Source: Natrinema saccharevitans (lineage in GTDB: Archaea; Halobacteriota; Halobacteria; Halobacteriales; Natrialbaceae). Taken from it: a stretch of 64,000 bases of DNA. The DNA lies in NCBI RefSeq assembly GCF_001953745.1, contig NZ_LWLN01000001.1, positions 1,116,001 through 1,180,000 on the forward strand. The letters run 5' to 3'. Every line of letters begins with the position of its first letter. Position 1 is the first letter of the stretch. The translations under genes and the position numbers were made by a program. Below, piece after piece: positions 23,526 through 33,071 of the stretch. Below the pieces are notes generated by a model. That model ran no database searches. It was not told the DNA's origin and was given only the letters and a program-made list of their open reading frames with translations.

Positions 23526-25301
23526 TCACTCGCCGGTCGTCCAGCGGGCGTCCGCGAGCGTCCGCTGGACGACGTCGTTACCGACCGCCTCGGCGAGCGT
23601 CTCGAAGCCGGCCCGCTCCCCGCGGTCGTCCGCGTTGGCGACCAGCCGCGAGACGATGAACTCCGGCGTCGACCGACCCACCGTGTCGAAGCGGGGCTGG
23701 TAGTCGACGAGCAACTCGAGGTCGGGGTTCAGCCCCTCCGCGAAGATGCCGTCGACGCGGGCCTCGGGCGGCAGCGGTTCCAGGTCGTCCGCGAGGTGGG
23801 TGACGAAGACGCCCAGCGCCTCGCGGTCGACCGAGAGCGTGACCAGCCCGTGTAGCAGGTCCGCGGCGCTGCCGGGTTCGGTGATCGCCTCGAACTCGTC
23901 GACCAGCATCAGCGTGCGCCCGCCGGTCGAGAGCGGCGGGACGATCGACTTGAGCGTGGACTCGAGGACGCCGGCGTTGAAACTCGCGTGCCGGCGGTGA
24001 AAGACCAGCGAGTCGACGGGCGTCACCTCGGCCCGATCGGCCGGGACGGGCAGCCCCATCGTCGCCAGCAGGACGACCTGACACAGCGTCTCGAGCAGCG
24101 TCGTCTTCCCGCCGCTGTTGGCCCCGGTCAGGACCGCGACCCGCTGCTCGCCGGGGACCGAACCGACGCCGTCGGGGACGCTCGCGACGCCGTGGTCGCC
24201 GAGCCCGTAGGTCACCGGCTGGACCGATTCGTCGTCGCGAGCCGCGAGCGTGAGGTTGCGCGCGTTGACGACGGAGACTGCGGCTTCTTCACCCTCCACG
24301 AAGACCGGCCGCGTACAGTCGTACTCGAGCGCGAAGCGAGCTAGCGACAGGTGCAAGGCGATGTCGTCGACGGCCGCGACGGCCCGGTCGACGGCCTCGC
24401 TGGCGTCCGCGAGGGTGTCCTCGAGGTCGCTCGCGACGGCGTCCTCGCGCTCGTCGACCGCTTCGGTCAGGTCGGTCCGGAGGGTCCGCAGCGTCCCGCC
24501 GACGAAGTCCGTCGCGTCGGCGGCGTCGGTCGCCATCGCGTCCCGAACGCGATCGATCGTCACGTCGGTCTCGGTCAGCAGGTGGTCCTCGAAGGACTGG
24601 CGGAAGCTCTCGACGTCGCGAACCCCCTCCGAGCGCAGCTCCTCGATCAGCTCGAGGGCGTTCGCGTCCATGTCCTCGATCGCTCCCAGCGCGTCCCGGA
24701 GGCGATCGAGTTCGTCGTCGGCCCCCTCGCGGACCCGGCTCCCGTCGAGCGCCGCCAGCGCGTCGGCTGCGTCGGCGAGCCGGTCGCGCTCGAGGTCGGC
24801 GATCGCGGCGAACGGCCCGGAGTCGACGCCGGCCGAGAGCAGCGCCAGCGCGGCCTCGACGGCGGCGTACTCGCTGCCCTCGCGTTCGTCGTAGCGCTCG
24901 TAGGCCGAGAGGACCGCCTCGCGGTCGGCCTCGCCGAGGGCGGCCCACGCGTCGCGAGCCGCGATCACGTCGTCGAGACGGTCCTCCATCGCCTCGCGGG
25001 TGGCGAGCGGCGTCAGCACGCGAATGCGGTCGGCGGCCCGCTGCGTGACGGCGTGGTCGACCGCGAGGTCCAGCAGTTCCTTGTAGGCCGACCGCGCGTC
25101 GCTCGTCGCCAGAACGTCCATGCCGGCACCGCCGGTCGCCCGCCGGAGGATCCGCGTCGCCCGCCCGCGGGCGAGCCCGGCGTCGGCGAGCGCCCGGACG
25201 TCGCCGTTCTCGATCGCGCGAACCGCCGCTTCCGTCCCCAGTTCGTCGACCAGCCGCTCGCGCGTCTTCGGGCCGACGCCCCAGTACTCCTCGAGTCGCA
25301 T
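23526..25301 (-). CDS. MutS-family ATPase with N-terminal helix-hairpin-helix (archaeal MutS-like)
   Basis: A 591-residue protein. The N terminus (MRLEEYWGVGPKTRERLVDELG) is a helix-hairpin-helix DNA-binding motif. The middle (about 100-330) is helical and resembles the lever/clamp region of MutS. The C-terminal ABC-type ATPase carries Walker A TGANSGGKTTLLETL, then HRRHASFNAGVLESTL, and Walker B LMLVDEFEA. There is no MutS mismatch-recognition domain I, and no Smr nuclease domain of MutS2 is seen. The role is probably recognition of branched or recombination DNA. The long upstream frame (88 more residues) is dismissed because the HhH motif begins at ATG 25301. Confidence 0.82.
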   Translation of the reverse strand: MRLEEYWGVGPKTRERLVDELGTEAAVRAIENGDVRALADAGLARGRATRILRRATGGAGMDVLATSDARSAYKELLDLAVDHAVTQRAADRIRVLTPLATREAMEDRLDDVIAARDAWAALGEADREAVLSAYERYDEREGSEYAAVEAALALLSAGVDSGPFAAIADLERDRLADAADALAALDGSRVREGADDELDRLRDALGAIEDMDANALELIEELRSEGVRDVESFRQSFEDHLLTETDVTIDRVRDAMATDAADATDFVGGTLRTLRTDLTEAVDEREDAVASDLEDTLADASEAVDRAVAAVDDIALHLSLARFALEYDCTRPVFVEGEEAAVSVVNARNLTLAARDDESVQPVTYGLGDHGVASVPDGVGSVPGEQRVAVLTGANSGGKTTLLETLCQVVLLATMGLPVPADRAEVTPVDSLVFHRRHASFNAGVLESTLKSIVPPLSTGGRTLMLVDEFEAITEPGSAADLLHGLVTLSVDREALGVFVTHLADDLEPLPPEARVDGIFAEGLNPDLELLVDYQPRFDTVGRSTPEFIVSRLVANADDRGERAGFETLAEAVGNDVVQRTLADARWTTGE

Positions 25302-25404
25302 ACGGTGGTGACTCGTGGCGACCGTCTTGAACACTGCGCCTCGCGGGCTCGAGCCCGCCGTAGAACCGGGACGAACGCCTCGGCGCGGGGAGCGCGAGCC
25401 CGCG

Positions 25405-28400
25405 TTACCGCGACGCGGCGTGTGCGAGCAGTTCGATCGGCGTCGGCGGCGACTCGCCGTCCAGCGAACCGCCGGCGAGGGAGCTATCGGCCGGGACCGG
25501 CTCGACCCGGCTGTCGCCGAGTTGGGTCCGACAGGAGGTACCCGGCGCGGCGACGACGTCGGCACCGCTGTCCTCGATCTGGTCGACGAGGATGTCGCCG
25601 ATCGACTGACTCAGCGAGTAGTGTTCGGCCTCGTAGCCGAACGTGCCGGCCATGCCACAACAGCCCGAGTCGAGCGGGTCGACGGCGTAGCCGGCCCGCC
25701 GGAGGACCCCCACCGCGTGGTGGTCTTTCTTCTCGGCCTTCTGGTGGCAGTGGCCGTGGTAGACGACCGACTCGTCGGGCGCCGCCCAGTCGACGTTCTC
25801 GTCGAGCCGGAAGGTGTCGAGGTACTCACAGAGGCCGTACGAGTTCGCGGCGAAGCGCTCGACGGCCGTCCCCGAGCGCAGGTCCAGCGCGTCGGACTGG
25901 AACATGACCGCGTCGGAGGGCTCCGCGACGACGACGTCCCAGCCCTCGCGGATCCGGGGCTCGAGTTCGGCCACGTTCGCCTCGATCGCCTCGCGGGCGG
26001 TATCGATAAAGCCCTTCGACAGCGCCGGCCGGCCGCTGTCGGTCCGGTCGGCCACGTCGACGCGGACGCCCGCGGCCTCGAGGACGCGGACGGCCGCCTT
26101 GCCGACCTCGGGGTGGCTGTAGTTCGTGTAGGTGTCGGCGAAGAGGATCGCTTTCCGCTCGGCGTCGGCTTCCGAAACGCGCGAGCCGCCTCGCTGCTCG
26201 AACCAGTCCTGCAGCGTCTCCCGCTCGAACTCGGGCAGCGACCGCTCGCTCGCGATGCCGACCGTCTTCTCGGCGATCGTGCCCGAACCGGGCAGCGACT
26301 GGGCGAGGTTCGAGACGGGTGCCAGCGCGCTGCCGACGGCCGCGAGCGTATCGAAGTTGGCGAACAGCTTGTCCCGGAGGCTCGCGCCCTCCTCCTGATG
26401 GCGCTCGTGCATGACCTCGGTCTTGAGCTTGGCCATGTCGACGCCGCTCGGGCAGTCCCGCTTGCAGCCCTTGCAGCCGATACAGAGGTCCAGCACCTCC
26501 TCGGCGAACTCGTCGTCGGTCGGATCGTCGGGCAGGTCGCCGCTCATCGCCTGCCGGAGGAGGTTCGCCCGGCCGCGGGTGGCCGTGATCTCCTCGTCGG
26601 CGGCCCGGTAGGTCGGACACATCACGCCGCCGGTCGTCTCCTGGCTCCCGCGACAGCCGCCACAGCCGTGACAGAGTTCGACCATCCCCTGCATCCCGTT
26701 CTCGTTGTCCCAGTGCAGCGACGGCTCGAGCCCGGCGTCGTACGCGTAGTCGTCGTCGTACCGGAGGTGCTCGGTCATGTCGTGGTCGCCACAGACGTTG
26801 CCGGGGTTGAGCAGCCAGTCGGGATCGAACGCGGTCTTCAGGTCGCGGAAGGCCCGCCAGAGGTCGTCGCCGTAGAGCTTGTGATTCCACTGGGTGCGCG
26901 CGCGGCCGTCGCCGTGTTCGCCGGAGACGCTGCCGCCGAACTCGACGACCATGTCGGTGACCGCGTCGGCGATCGCCACCATCTCCTCGCGGTCGCGGTC
27001 TGCCTTCGTGTCGACCAGCGGCCGGACGTGGAGGACGCCCGGGCCGGCGTGGGCGTAGAAGGCCGCGTCGTCGTCCCGCCCCTTCTCGGTCAGCAGCGAC
27101 TGGAACCGCTCGACGAACTCGGGGAGGTGTTCCGGCGGGATCGCGCAGTCCTCGATGAAGCTGATGTGCTTCTCGTCGGAGGTCCGCGAGAGCAGGATCG
27201 GGAGCCCGGCCTTCCGCAGCGTCCAGAAGGTCTCGCGCTCGCCCTCGTCGTGGGCCTCGAGGCCGTCGAACGCGATCGTCTCGTCGATCGCCGGCCGCTC
27301 GGCGGGCGGGGCTTCCTCGGTGTCGGGCTCCGGTACCCTGTCGGCGAGCAGGCCGGCGGTTTGCTCGCGGCCGTGGTCGTCGTCCTCGGCGTAGAACTCG
27401 ACCAGCAGCGCCGCGTCGGCCGCGTCGGGAACCAGCGACGCTGCCGCCTCGAACTCCGTCGTGTCGCGGGCCAACCCCAGCAACACGTCGTCGATGAGTT
27501 CGACCGCCGCCGGCTCGTGTTCGAGGACGTGCTGGACGTCGGTGACGGCCTCGAGGACGCTCTCGTAGAACAGCAGCGAGACGGCCTTGGTCTCGGGAAC
27601 GGGCTCGAGCGCGACCTCGGCCTCGGTGACGACCGCCAGCGTCCCCTCGCTGCCGGCCAGCAGCCGCGCGAGGTTGACGGTCCCCGTCTCGGCCTCCTCG
27701 ACGAGGACGTCGAGGTTGTAGCCGGAGACGTTGCGCTTCATGTCAGGGAACCGCTCCCGGACCGCCTCGCTCTCCTCGTCGACGATCCGGACGACTTCGG
27801 CGTGAATCCGCTCGAGCAAGGTGCCCTCGGGATCGGCGGATTCGCGGAGGTCCTCGACGGCGATCTCGCCGAGCGTGGCGACCGTGCCGTCGGCGAGTAC
27901 CGCCTCGCACTCCTCGACGTAGGCGTCGGTCTTGCCGTAGACCAGCGAGTGTGCGCCCGTCGAGTTGTTGCCGATCGCGCCGCCGATCGCGCTGCGGTCG
28001 CCGGCCGCGGGGTCGGGCGCGAACTTCAGGCCGTGGGGAGCGAGCGCGTCGTTGAGTTCGCCAAGGACCGTCCCCGCCTCGACGCGGGCCCGGCCGGCGT
28101 CGGGATCGATCGAGACCACGCCGTCCATGTAGCGGGTGAAATCGAGGACGACGGCCTCGTTGACGGCCTGCCCGGCGAGGCTCGTCCCGCCGCCCCGCGG
28201 GAGGACGGGAATCCCCCGGTCGGCGCAGTAGGCGACGGTCGCGGCGACGTCGGCGGTCGATCGCGGATAGACGACGCCGATCGGCGTTAGCTCGTACGCG
28301 CTCGCGTCGGTGGCGTACAGCTGTCGCGTGTAGGTGTCGAAGCGAACGTCCCCCGCGACGCGGTCGCGGATCTCGTCTACCAGCGCCGGTTGCGCGACGT

Positions 28401-28482
28401 CCTCGGAGACGAAATCGTAGTCGGCCCGCCGGTCACCGGTTTCGGCCCCGTCGTCGAACGTCGTGTTAGAGCTTGCAGTCAT
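25405..28482 (-). CDS. FAD- and Fe-S-containing dehydrogenase, GlcD-GlcF fusion (D-lactate/2-hydroxyacid type)
   Basis: A 1025-residue fusion of a GlcD/Dld-like flavoprotein and a GlcF/GlpC-like iron-sulfur protein. The FAD-binding PCMH domain includes RGGGTSLAGQAVNEAVVLD (about 93-111) and IGGAIGNNSTGAHS. A substrate-binding cap follows. Further on are a CHGCGGC...MCP motif, the [4Fe-4S] motif CIGCKGCKRDCPSG, and two C-terminal CCG-type domains (YHGHCHQKA; DSGCCGMAGTFGYE). It likely oxidises D-lactate, glycolate or a related hydroxyacid and passes electrons to the respiratory chain. The exact substrate cannot be read from sequence. ATG 28482 follows a TTG two codons upstream. Confidence 0.88.
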   Translation of the reverse strand: MTASSNTTFDDGAETGDRRADYDFVSEDVAQPALVDEIRDRVAGDVRFDTYTRQLYATDASAYELTPIGVVYPRSTADVAATVAYCADRGIPVLPRGGGTSLAGQAVNEAVVLDFTRYMDGVVSIDPDAGRARVEAGTVLGELNDALAPHGLKFAPDPAAGDRSAIGGAIGNNSTGAHSLVYGKTDAYVEECEAVLADGTVATLGEIAVEDLRESADPEGTLLERIHAEVVRIVDEESEAVRERFPDMKRNVSGYNLDVLVEEAETGTVNLARLLAGSEGTLAVVTEAEVALEPVPETKAVSLLFYESVLEAVTDVQHVLEHEPAAVELIDDVLLGLARDTTEFEAAASLVPDAADAALLVEFYAEDDDHGREQTAGLLADRVPEPDTEEAPPAERPAIDETIAFDGLEAHDEGERETFWTLRKAGLPILLSRTSDEKHISFIEDCAIPPEHLPEFVERFQSLLTEKGRDDDAAFYAHAGPGVLHVRPLVDTKADRDREEMVAIADAVTDMVVEFGGSVSGEHGDGRARTQWNHKLYGDDLWRAFRDLKTAFDPDWLLNPGNVCGDHDMTEHLRYDDDYAYDAGLEPSLHWDNENGMQGMVELCHGCGGCRGSQETTGGVMCPTYRAADEEITATRGRANLLRQAMSGDLPDDPTDDEFAEEVLDLCIGCKGCKRDCPSGVDMAKLKTEVMHERHQEEGASLRDKLFANFDTLAAVGSALAPVSNLAQSLPGSGTIAEKTVGIASERSLPEFERETLQDWFEQRGGSRVSEADAERKAILFADTYTNYSHPEVGKAAVRVLEAAGVRVDVADRTDSGRPALSKGFIDTAREAIEANVAELEPRIREGWDVVVAEPSDAVMFQSDALDLRSGTAVERFAANSYGLCEYLDTFRLDENVDWAAPDESVVYHGHCHQKAEKKDHHAVGVLRRAGYAVDPLDSGCCGMAGTFGYEAEHYSLSQSIGDILVDQIEDSGADVVAAPGTSCRTQLGDSRVEPVPADSSLAGGSLDGESPPTPIELLAHAASR

Positions 28483-29036
28483 CCTCAACTGAACACGTTG
28501 AATGGTCCATCATACGTTTCACACCGATAAACCGTTCGAACCGCTGGTCGGTGTGATCGCCAACCGATCTCTTGTAGACTCCGAAGGGGTTCGACGATCG
28601 TGGGTCGGATGGGTTCGTCCCGGTACGTACTCGAGTCAGACGTCTACTGTACGTCAGTATCGGTGCAACCGCAGAGCAGTCGGGGTTGCACCGGTACACG
28701 AGTGTCATACAACGGTTTACACATCCGTTCTTCGCCCCACTGATTCACAGATCACCTGTGAAAAATAACACTCCGTGGGGTATTGTACAATGCCCTCCCG
28801 GTACATCGGGACAGCAAACCACATCAGAACGCCACCGGACCGTGAAATCGGCTCGGAGACCCGCTCAGCGAGAGGGGGGCACTCGAGCCCGGTCGGCCGC
28901 TCTCGCCGTGACGGAACATCACTGTCACGTGGCCCCACACCACATATACACGAACACGTATATAGTTCTGCTTAGAGAGGAGTCGAAGCAGCACAAACAC
29001 GGGGGTTTTTATCGGTTCGGTGTCCTACGCACTCCC
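28483..29036. promoter_or_regulatory. 554-bp divergent intergenic region upstream of purF
   Basis: No convincing gene is present. Features include an inverted repeat tcacaccga/tcggtgtga (about 28519-28556), a 10-bp hairpin cggtgcaacc/ggttgcaccg (about 28661-28693) that may be a diverged family 2 repeat, and a near-perfect palindrome gggtattgtacaatgccc at 28778-28795 with the shape of an operator. A TATA-like box gtatatag lies at 28959-28965, about 72 bp before the purF ATG. The length and number of palindromes are unusual here. The palindrome could bind a purine or flavoenzyme regulator, but nothing identifies which. Confidence 0.4.
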
Positions 29037-30560
29037 ATGACTGATGGGCGGGGCGAGACTCCCCGGCGAACAGGAATGACCGAAAAGTGCGGCGTCGTCG
29101 GCGTCTCACTCGACGGTCGGGACGCGGCACGGCCGTTGTACTACGCGCTGTACGCACTCCAACACCGGGGACAGGAGTCCGCAGGCATCGTCACACACGA
29201 CGGGTTCCAGCAGCACAGCCACGTCGAAATGGGGCTCGTGGGAGACGCCTTCGACGAGGGCGACCTCGAGACGCTCAACGGGTCGGCCGGGATCGGCCAC
29301 GTCCGATATCCGACGGCCGGCTCGGTCGACTCCTCGTGTGCCCAGCCGTTCTCCGTCTCCTTCAAGAGCGGCTCGCTCGGGCTGAGTCACAACGGCAACC
29401 TCGTCAACGCCGACGAGATCCGCGAGGAACTCGCCAGCGCGGGCCATGCCTTCACCAGCGACGGCGACACCGAGGTCATCGCCCACGACCTCGCGCGCAA
29501 CCTGCTCGAGGAGGATCTGGTACGAGCCGTCAAGGACACGATGACGCGGATTCACGGCTCTTACTCGCTGACGATTACCCACGACGATACCGTCCTCGGC
29601 GTGCGCGACCCGCGGGGCAATCGCCCGCTCTGTATCGGGAAACTCGAGGACGGCTACATACTCGCCTCGGAGTCGGCGGCGATCGACACCTTGGACGGGG
29701 ACCTCGTCCGCGACGTACGGCCGGGCGAACTGGTCGTCCTGCAGGACGACGGCGGGGGCTTCGACTCCTACCAGCTCGTCGAGAAGGACAACACCGCCCA
29801 CTGTTTCTTCGAACACGTCTACTTCGCCCGCCCCGACAGCGTCATCGACGACACGCTGGTCTACGAGGCCCGCCGGAACCTCGGCCGCAAGCTCTGGGAG
29901 GAAAGCGGCGTCGAGACCGATGTGGTGATGCCGGTCCCCGACTCCGGGCGCGCGTTCGCCTCGGGCTACGCGGACGCGGCGAGCGAGACCACCGCCGACG
30001 GCGAGGCCCGCGACGCCGACGACGACGGCGTCGCGTTCGCCGAGGGCCTGATGAAGAACCGCTACGTCGGTCGCACGTTCATCATGCCGACGCAGGACGA
30101 ACGCGAGCGCGCGGTGCGGCTCAAACTCAACCCGATCAAGTCGACGATCGAGGGCAAGACCGTCACCGTCATCGACGACTCGATCGTCCGCGGCACCACG
30201 TCGACGCAGCTCGTCCAACTCCTCAAAGACTGCGGGGCCGAGGCGGTCCACGTTCGCATCGGCGCGCCCGCCATCGTCGCCCCCTGTTACATGGGGATCG
30301 ACATGGCCACCCGCGAGGAACTCATCGCCTCGGACAAGTCCGTCGGCGAGATCCGCGACGAGATCGCCGCCGACAGCCTCGCCTACCTCTCGACCGACGC
30401 CGTCGCCGACATCCTCGGGAAAGAGCGCATCGACCTCTGTCTGGGCTGTGTCACCGGCGAGTACCCCTACGACATCGAGGGCGAGGAGACCGACCGCGAC
30501 GTCAGCCGGCCCGACGTCGGCGACCAACGACTCACCACGGCCGACTATAGTAGCCACTGA
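29037..30560 (+). CDS. purF: Amidophosphoribosyltransferase PurF
   Basis: PurF catalyses the first step of purine synthesis, converting PRPP and glutamine to phosphoribosylamine. The class II glutaminase domain begins at the nucleophilic Cys in MTEKCGVVGVSL; SHNGNLVNA is also visible. The phosphoribosyltransferase domain carries VTVIDDSIVRGTTS (PRPP loop). A cysteine pair in LCLGCVTGEYPYD near the C terminus fits the Fe-S-type (Bacillus-like) branch. ATG 29037 gives a short propeptide before the Cys; ATG 29076 would put Cys at position 5. The C terminus ADYSSH and stop TGA come from a family 1 repeat. Confidence 0.93.
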   Translation: MTDGRGETPRRTGMTEKCGVVGVSLDGRDAARPLYYALYALQHRGQESAGIVTHDGFQQHSHVEMGLVGDAFDEGDLETLNGSAGIGHVRYPTAGSVDSSCAQPFSVSFKSGSLGLSHNGNLVNADEIREELASAGHAFTSDGDTEVIAHDLARNLLEEDLVRAVKDTMTRIHGSYSLTITHDDTVLGVRDPRGNRPLCIGKLEDGYILASESAAIDTLDGDLVRDVRPGELVVLQDDGGGFDSYQLVEKDNTAHCFFEHVYFARPDSVIDDTLVYEARRNLGRKLWEESGVETDVVMPVPDSGRAFASGYADAASETTADGEARDADDDGVAFAEGLMKNRYVGRTFIMPTQDERERAVRLKLNPIKSTIEGKTVTVIDDSIVRGTTSTQLVQLLKDCGAEAVHVRIGAPAIVAPCYMGIDMATREELIASDKSVGEIRDEIAADSLAYLSTDAVADILGKERIDLCLGCVTGEYPYDIEGEETDRDVSRPDVGDQRLTTADYSSH

Positions 30561-30619
30561 AACGATTCACACACTGATCGCGCCGCTGTCATGCGATCAG
30601 GTGTGCGATGACTTTTCGG
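30548..30619. repeat. Family 1 MITE-like element, copy E (right end eroded)
   Basis: Starts with tagtagccactgaaacgatt after TA (30546-30547), followed by cacacactgatcgc, a short spacer and gatcaggtgtgcgat. This is the interior of the family, but the expected right terminal repeat is absent after about 30619. It provides the last four codons and TGA stop of purF and lies between convergent genes. Confidence 0.7.
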
Positions 30620-30667
30620 GTTCCCTCGCGGATGCAACCGGTGTCCGCGTTCCACCGACCGTACTGG

Positions 30668-32494
30668 TCACCCTTGGAACGCGTCAGCAAACTCCGTCGG
30701 GAGCGTGCCGATCTCGATCCCCCACGCGATCGGGAGCCAACCCACCGCGACCAGGGTGATCAAGACGATGCCGATGACGTTGAGTCCGAACCCGATCTTT
30801 GCCATCTGGGGCAGCGTGATGTAGCCGCTACCGAACACGATCGCGTTCGGCGGCGTCGCGACCGGCAGCATAAACGCGAACGACGCGGCGGTCGCGCCCG
30901 CGATCATCAACCCGAACGGGTGGACGCCGATCCCGACCGCGACCCCGGCGAGGATCGGCATCAGCATCGCCGTCGTCGCCGTGTTCGAGGTGACCTCCGT
31001 CAGGAAGATCGTCATCACGACCACCGCGAACAGGATCGCGATCATGGGGACCCCCGCGAGCAACTCGAGGCGCTCGCCGATCCAGGCCGCGAGCCCGGTG
31101 TCGCCGAAGCCGCTGGCGATGGCGAGCCCGCCACCGAACAGGAGGATGACGCCCCAGGGGATGTCGACGGCGTTGGTCCAGTCGAGCAGGAAGGTCCGGT
31201 CGCCGTCGGCGGTCGTCGTCGGCAGCGTAAACAGCACCATCGCGCCGCCGATCGCGACGATGGTGTCGGCGTCGTCCGGCGGCGCGATTCCGAGCAACGG
31301 GTCGAGCAGGCTCGAGCCGATCCAGGCCGTCGCCATCCCGACGAAGACGACGGCGACCCATCTCTCCTGTCGGTTCATGGGACCGAGCCGCTCGAGTTCG
31401 CGGTCGATCGTGTCCGCGCCGGCGGGCAGTTCCGCGAACTGCGGCGAGACGGCCCGCGTGACGTAGGTGTAGACCGCCACCAGGCCGACCGCGGAGATGG
31501 GGACGCCGTAGAGCATCCACTCGGCGAAGGAGACCGACTGACCGAACAGCGCGTCGGCCTGTCCGGCGAAGAGGACGTTCGGCGGCGTCCCGATCAGCGT
31601 CGAGACGCCGCCGACGGAGGCCCCGTAGGCGATACACAGCATCAGCGCGATCCCGAACGAGAAGTTTCCCTCGCTCGTGTCGACCTCGAGGCCGGTCTCG
31701 TCGATCAGATCGGCGGTCTGGTAGATGACCGCCAGCGCGATCGGGACCATCATCATCACGGTCGCGCTGTTGGAGACCCACATCGAGAGGAAGGCGGTGG
31801 CGAGCATGAACCCGAGAATGAGTCTCGAGGGTTCGGTGCCGACGGCCTTGATCGTCCGGAGCGCGATCCGTCGGTGGAGCCCCCACCGCTGCATCGCCAC
31901 CGCGAGGAAAAAGCCGCCCATGAAGAGAAAGATCAGCGGGTGGCCGTAGGACGGCGTCGTGTCCGCGACCGGCAGCGCGCCGGTCAGCGGGAAGAGGACG
32001 ATCGGGAGCAGCGACGTGGCGGGAATCGGGATCGCCTCGGACATCCACCAGACCGCGACCCACGCGGTGACGGCGGCGACCGCCTTCCCCGCGGCCGAGA
32101 GGCCGTCCGGCGTCGGCGAGAGGAAGAGCAGGGCGAACAGGACCGGTCCGAGGACGAACCCCACCTGCTGTCGGCGGCCGTAGGTGCCGCCGACGTCGAA
32201 CGGCGAGCCGTCGTCGCCGCTGTCAGAGCGGGGACCACCGCCGGAACCGCCGCCCGGGTCGGACTCGCGTTCCCGATCGGGCTCGGTGTCGTCGGTTCCG
32301 GACGGGTCGCGCCCGCCGTCGGCGAACACCCGCCGCGCGAGCCGCCGTTTCTCGGCCGTCAGGTCGTCCATGTCCGCGATCATAGCCGGCGCGTCGAGCG
32401 TCAGATACGCCTTCGTCCGGGCGTTGACGCGCCACAGGGACCGCCACAGTCGCCCCGCCACCGATCGAGCGTCCCGCTCGCGTTCGGTTCCCAT
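30668..32494 (-). CDS. DASS/SLC13-family sodium-coupled anion transporter
   Basis: A 608-residue secondary transporter of the divalent anion:Na+ symporter family. After a hydrophilic, acidic N-terminal region of ~110 residues come about 12 helices. They include the two Ser-Asn-Thr-type ion-binding signatures, SNSATVMMMVP and SNTATTAMLMP, and a second-half VATPPNAIVFGSGY motif. Probable substrates are dicarboxylates (succinate, malate), sulfate or phosphate; sequence alone does not decide. ATG 32494 begins MGTERERD. The long N-terminal extension with an Asp/Gly/Ser-rich segment is typical of haloarchaeal members. Confidence 0.88.
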   Translation of the reverse strand: MGTERERDARSVAGRLWRSLWRVNARTKAYLTLDAPAMIADMDDLTAEKRRLARRVFADGGRDPSGTDDTEPDRERESDPGGGSGGGPRSDSGDDGSPFDVGGTYGRRQQVGFVLGPVLFALLFLSPTPDGLSAAGKAVAAVTAWVAVWWMSEAIPIPATSLLPIVLFPLTGALPVADTTPSYGHPLIFLFMGGFFLAVAMQRWGLHRRIALRTIKAVGTEPSRLILGFMLATAFLSMWVSNSATVMMMVPIALAVIYQTADLIDETGLEVDTSEGNFSFGIALMLCIAYGASVGGVSTLIGTPPNVLFAGQADALFGQSVSFAEWMLYGVPISAVGLVAVYTYVTRAVSPQFAELPAGADTIDRELERLGPMNRQERWVAVVFVGMATAWIGSSLLDPLLGIAPPDDADTIVAIGGAMVLFTLPTTTADGDRTFLLDWTNAVDIPWGVILLFGGGLAIASGFGDTGLAAWIGERLELLAGVPMIAILFAVVVMTIFLTEVTSNTATTAMLMPILAGVAVGIGVHPFGLMIAGATAASFAFMLPVATPPNAIVFGSGYITLPQMAKIGFGLNVIGIVLITLVAVGWLPIAWGIEIGTLPTEFADAFQG

Positions 32495-32630
32495 GGTCTC
32501 GAGACCTCCCACGGACAGGCGTATAAATAGTGGTCGCTTACAGGGCCGCCGGCGGTGACGCCTCCCGGCGACGAGCGACCGCCCCTCGTCCGCCGGAACG
32601 CCCAAGCCGGTGGCCGGCCGACTCGAGGTA

Positions 32631-33020
32631 ATGCCGCTGTTACAGTTCGAGACGACGTTATCGCTCTCTGACGAGGAAAAGACCGCCCTCGCCGAGCGAG
32701 TAACGGAACTGTACACGACCGAGATGGCGACGACGGCGGGCCACGTCGCCGTCTCGATCCGCGAGCGCGGGGCGGCCGCCCTCCATCTCGGCCGTGCCGT
32801 CGACGGGCCGCTGCTCTTTCTGGACGCCGAGATCCGTCGCGGCCGGCCGTTCGAGCGAAAGCGCGCGTTCGGGCTCGCGACGATGGAGTACGTCGGGGAG
32901 CGCTTCGACGTTCCCGACGAGAACATGAAGATCGTCTTCGCCGAACACCCCGGCGAGTCGATGATGGGCGTCGACCGCGTCGGCGGCGAGTGGGACGGCG
33001 AGAGCGAGGACGCCGAGTGA
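32631..33020 (+). CDS. Tautomerase/MIF-superfamily protein
   Basis: A 129-residue protein. ATG 32631 gives MPLLQFET, placing Pro at position 2, which after Met removal is the catalytic N-terminal proline of the 4-oxalocrotonate tautomerase/MIF superfamily. A repeated beta-alpha-beta plan fits the ~120-residue 5-carboxymethyl-2-hydroxymuconate isomerase/MIF class. The substrate is unknown; no aromatic degradation genes are nearby. The family 2 repeat at 33072 lies just downstream. Confidence 0.75.
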   Translation: MPLLQFETTLSLSDEEKTALAERVTELYTTEMATTAGHVAVSIRERGAAALHLGRAVDGPLLFLDAEIRRGRPFERKRAFGLATMEYVGERFDVPDENMKIVFAEHPGESMMGVDRVGGEWDGESEDAE

Positions 33021-33071
33021 TCGTCACGGGGAGCGACCGGCTCTCCGTCCCGACCGCGCTCCGGCCCCTGA

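Noticed and set aside
25315-28290. A 991-codon plus-strand open frame opposite the GlcD-GlcF fusion gene
   Set aside because: It is the complement of a gene with clear FAD and Fe-S motifs and contains no recognisable domain; long antisense frames are expected at this GC content.
28519-28556. T-arm-like sequence ccgttcgaacc suggesting a tRNA
   Set aside because: No acceptor stem, D-arm or anticodon arm can be drawn around it.
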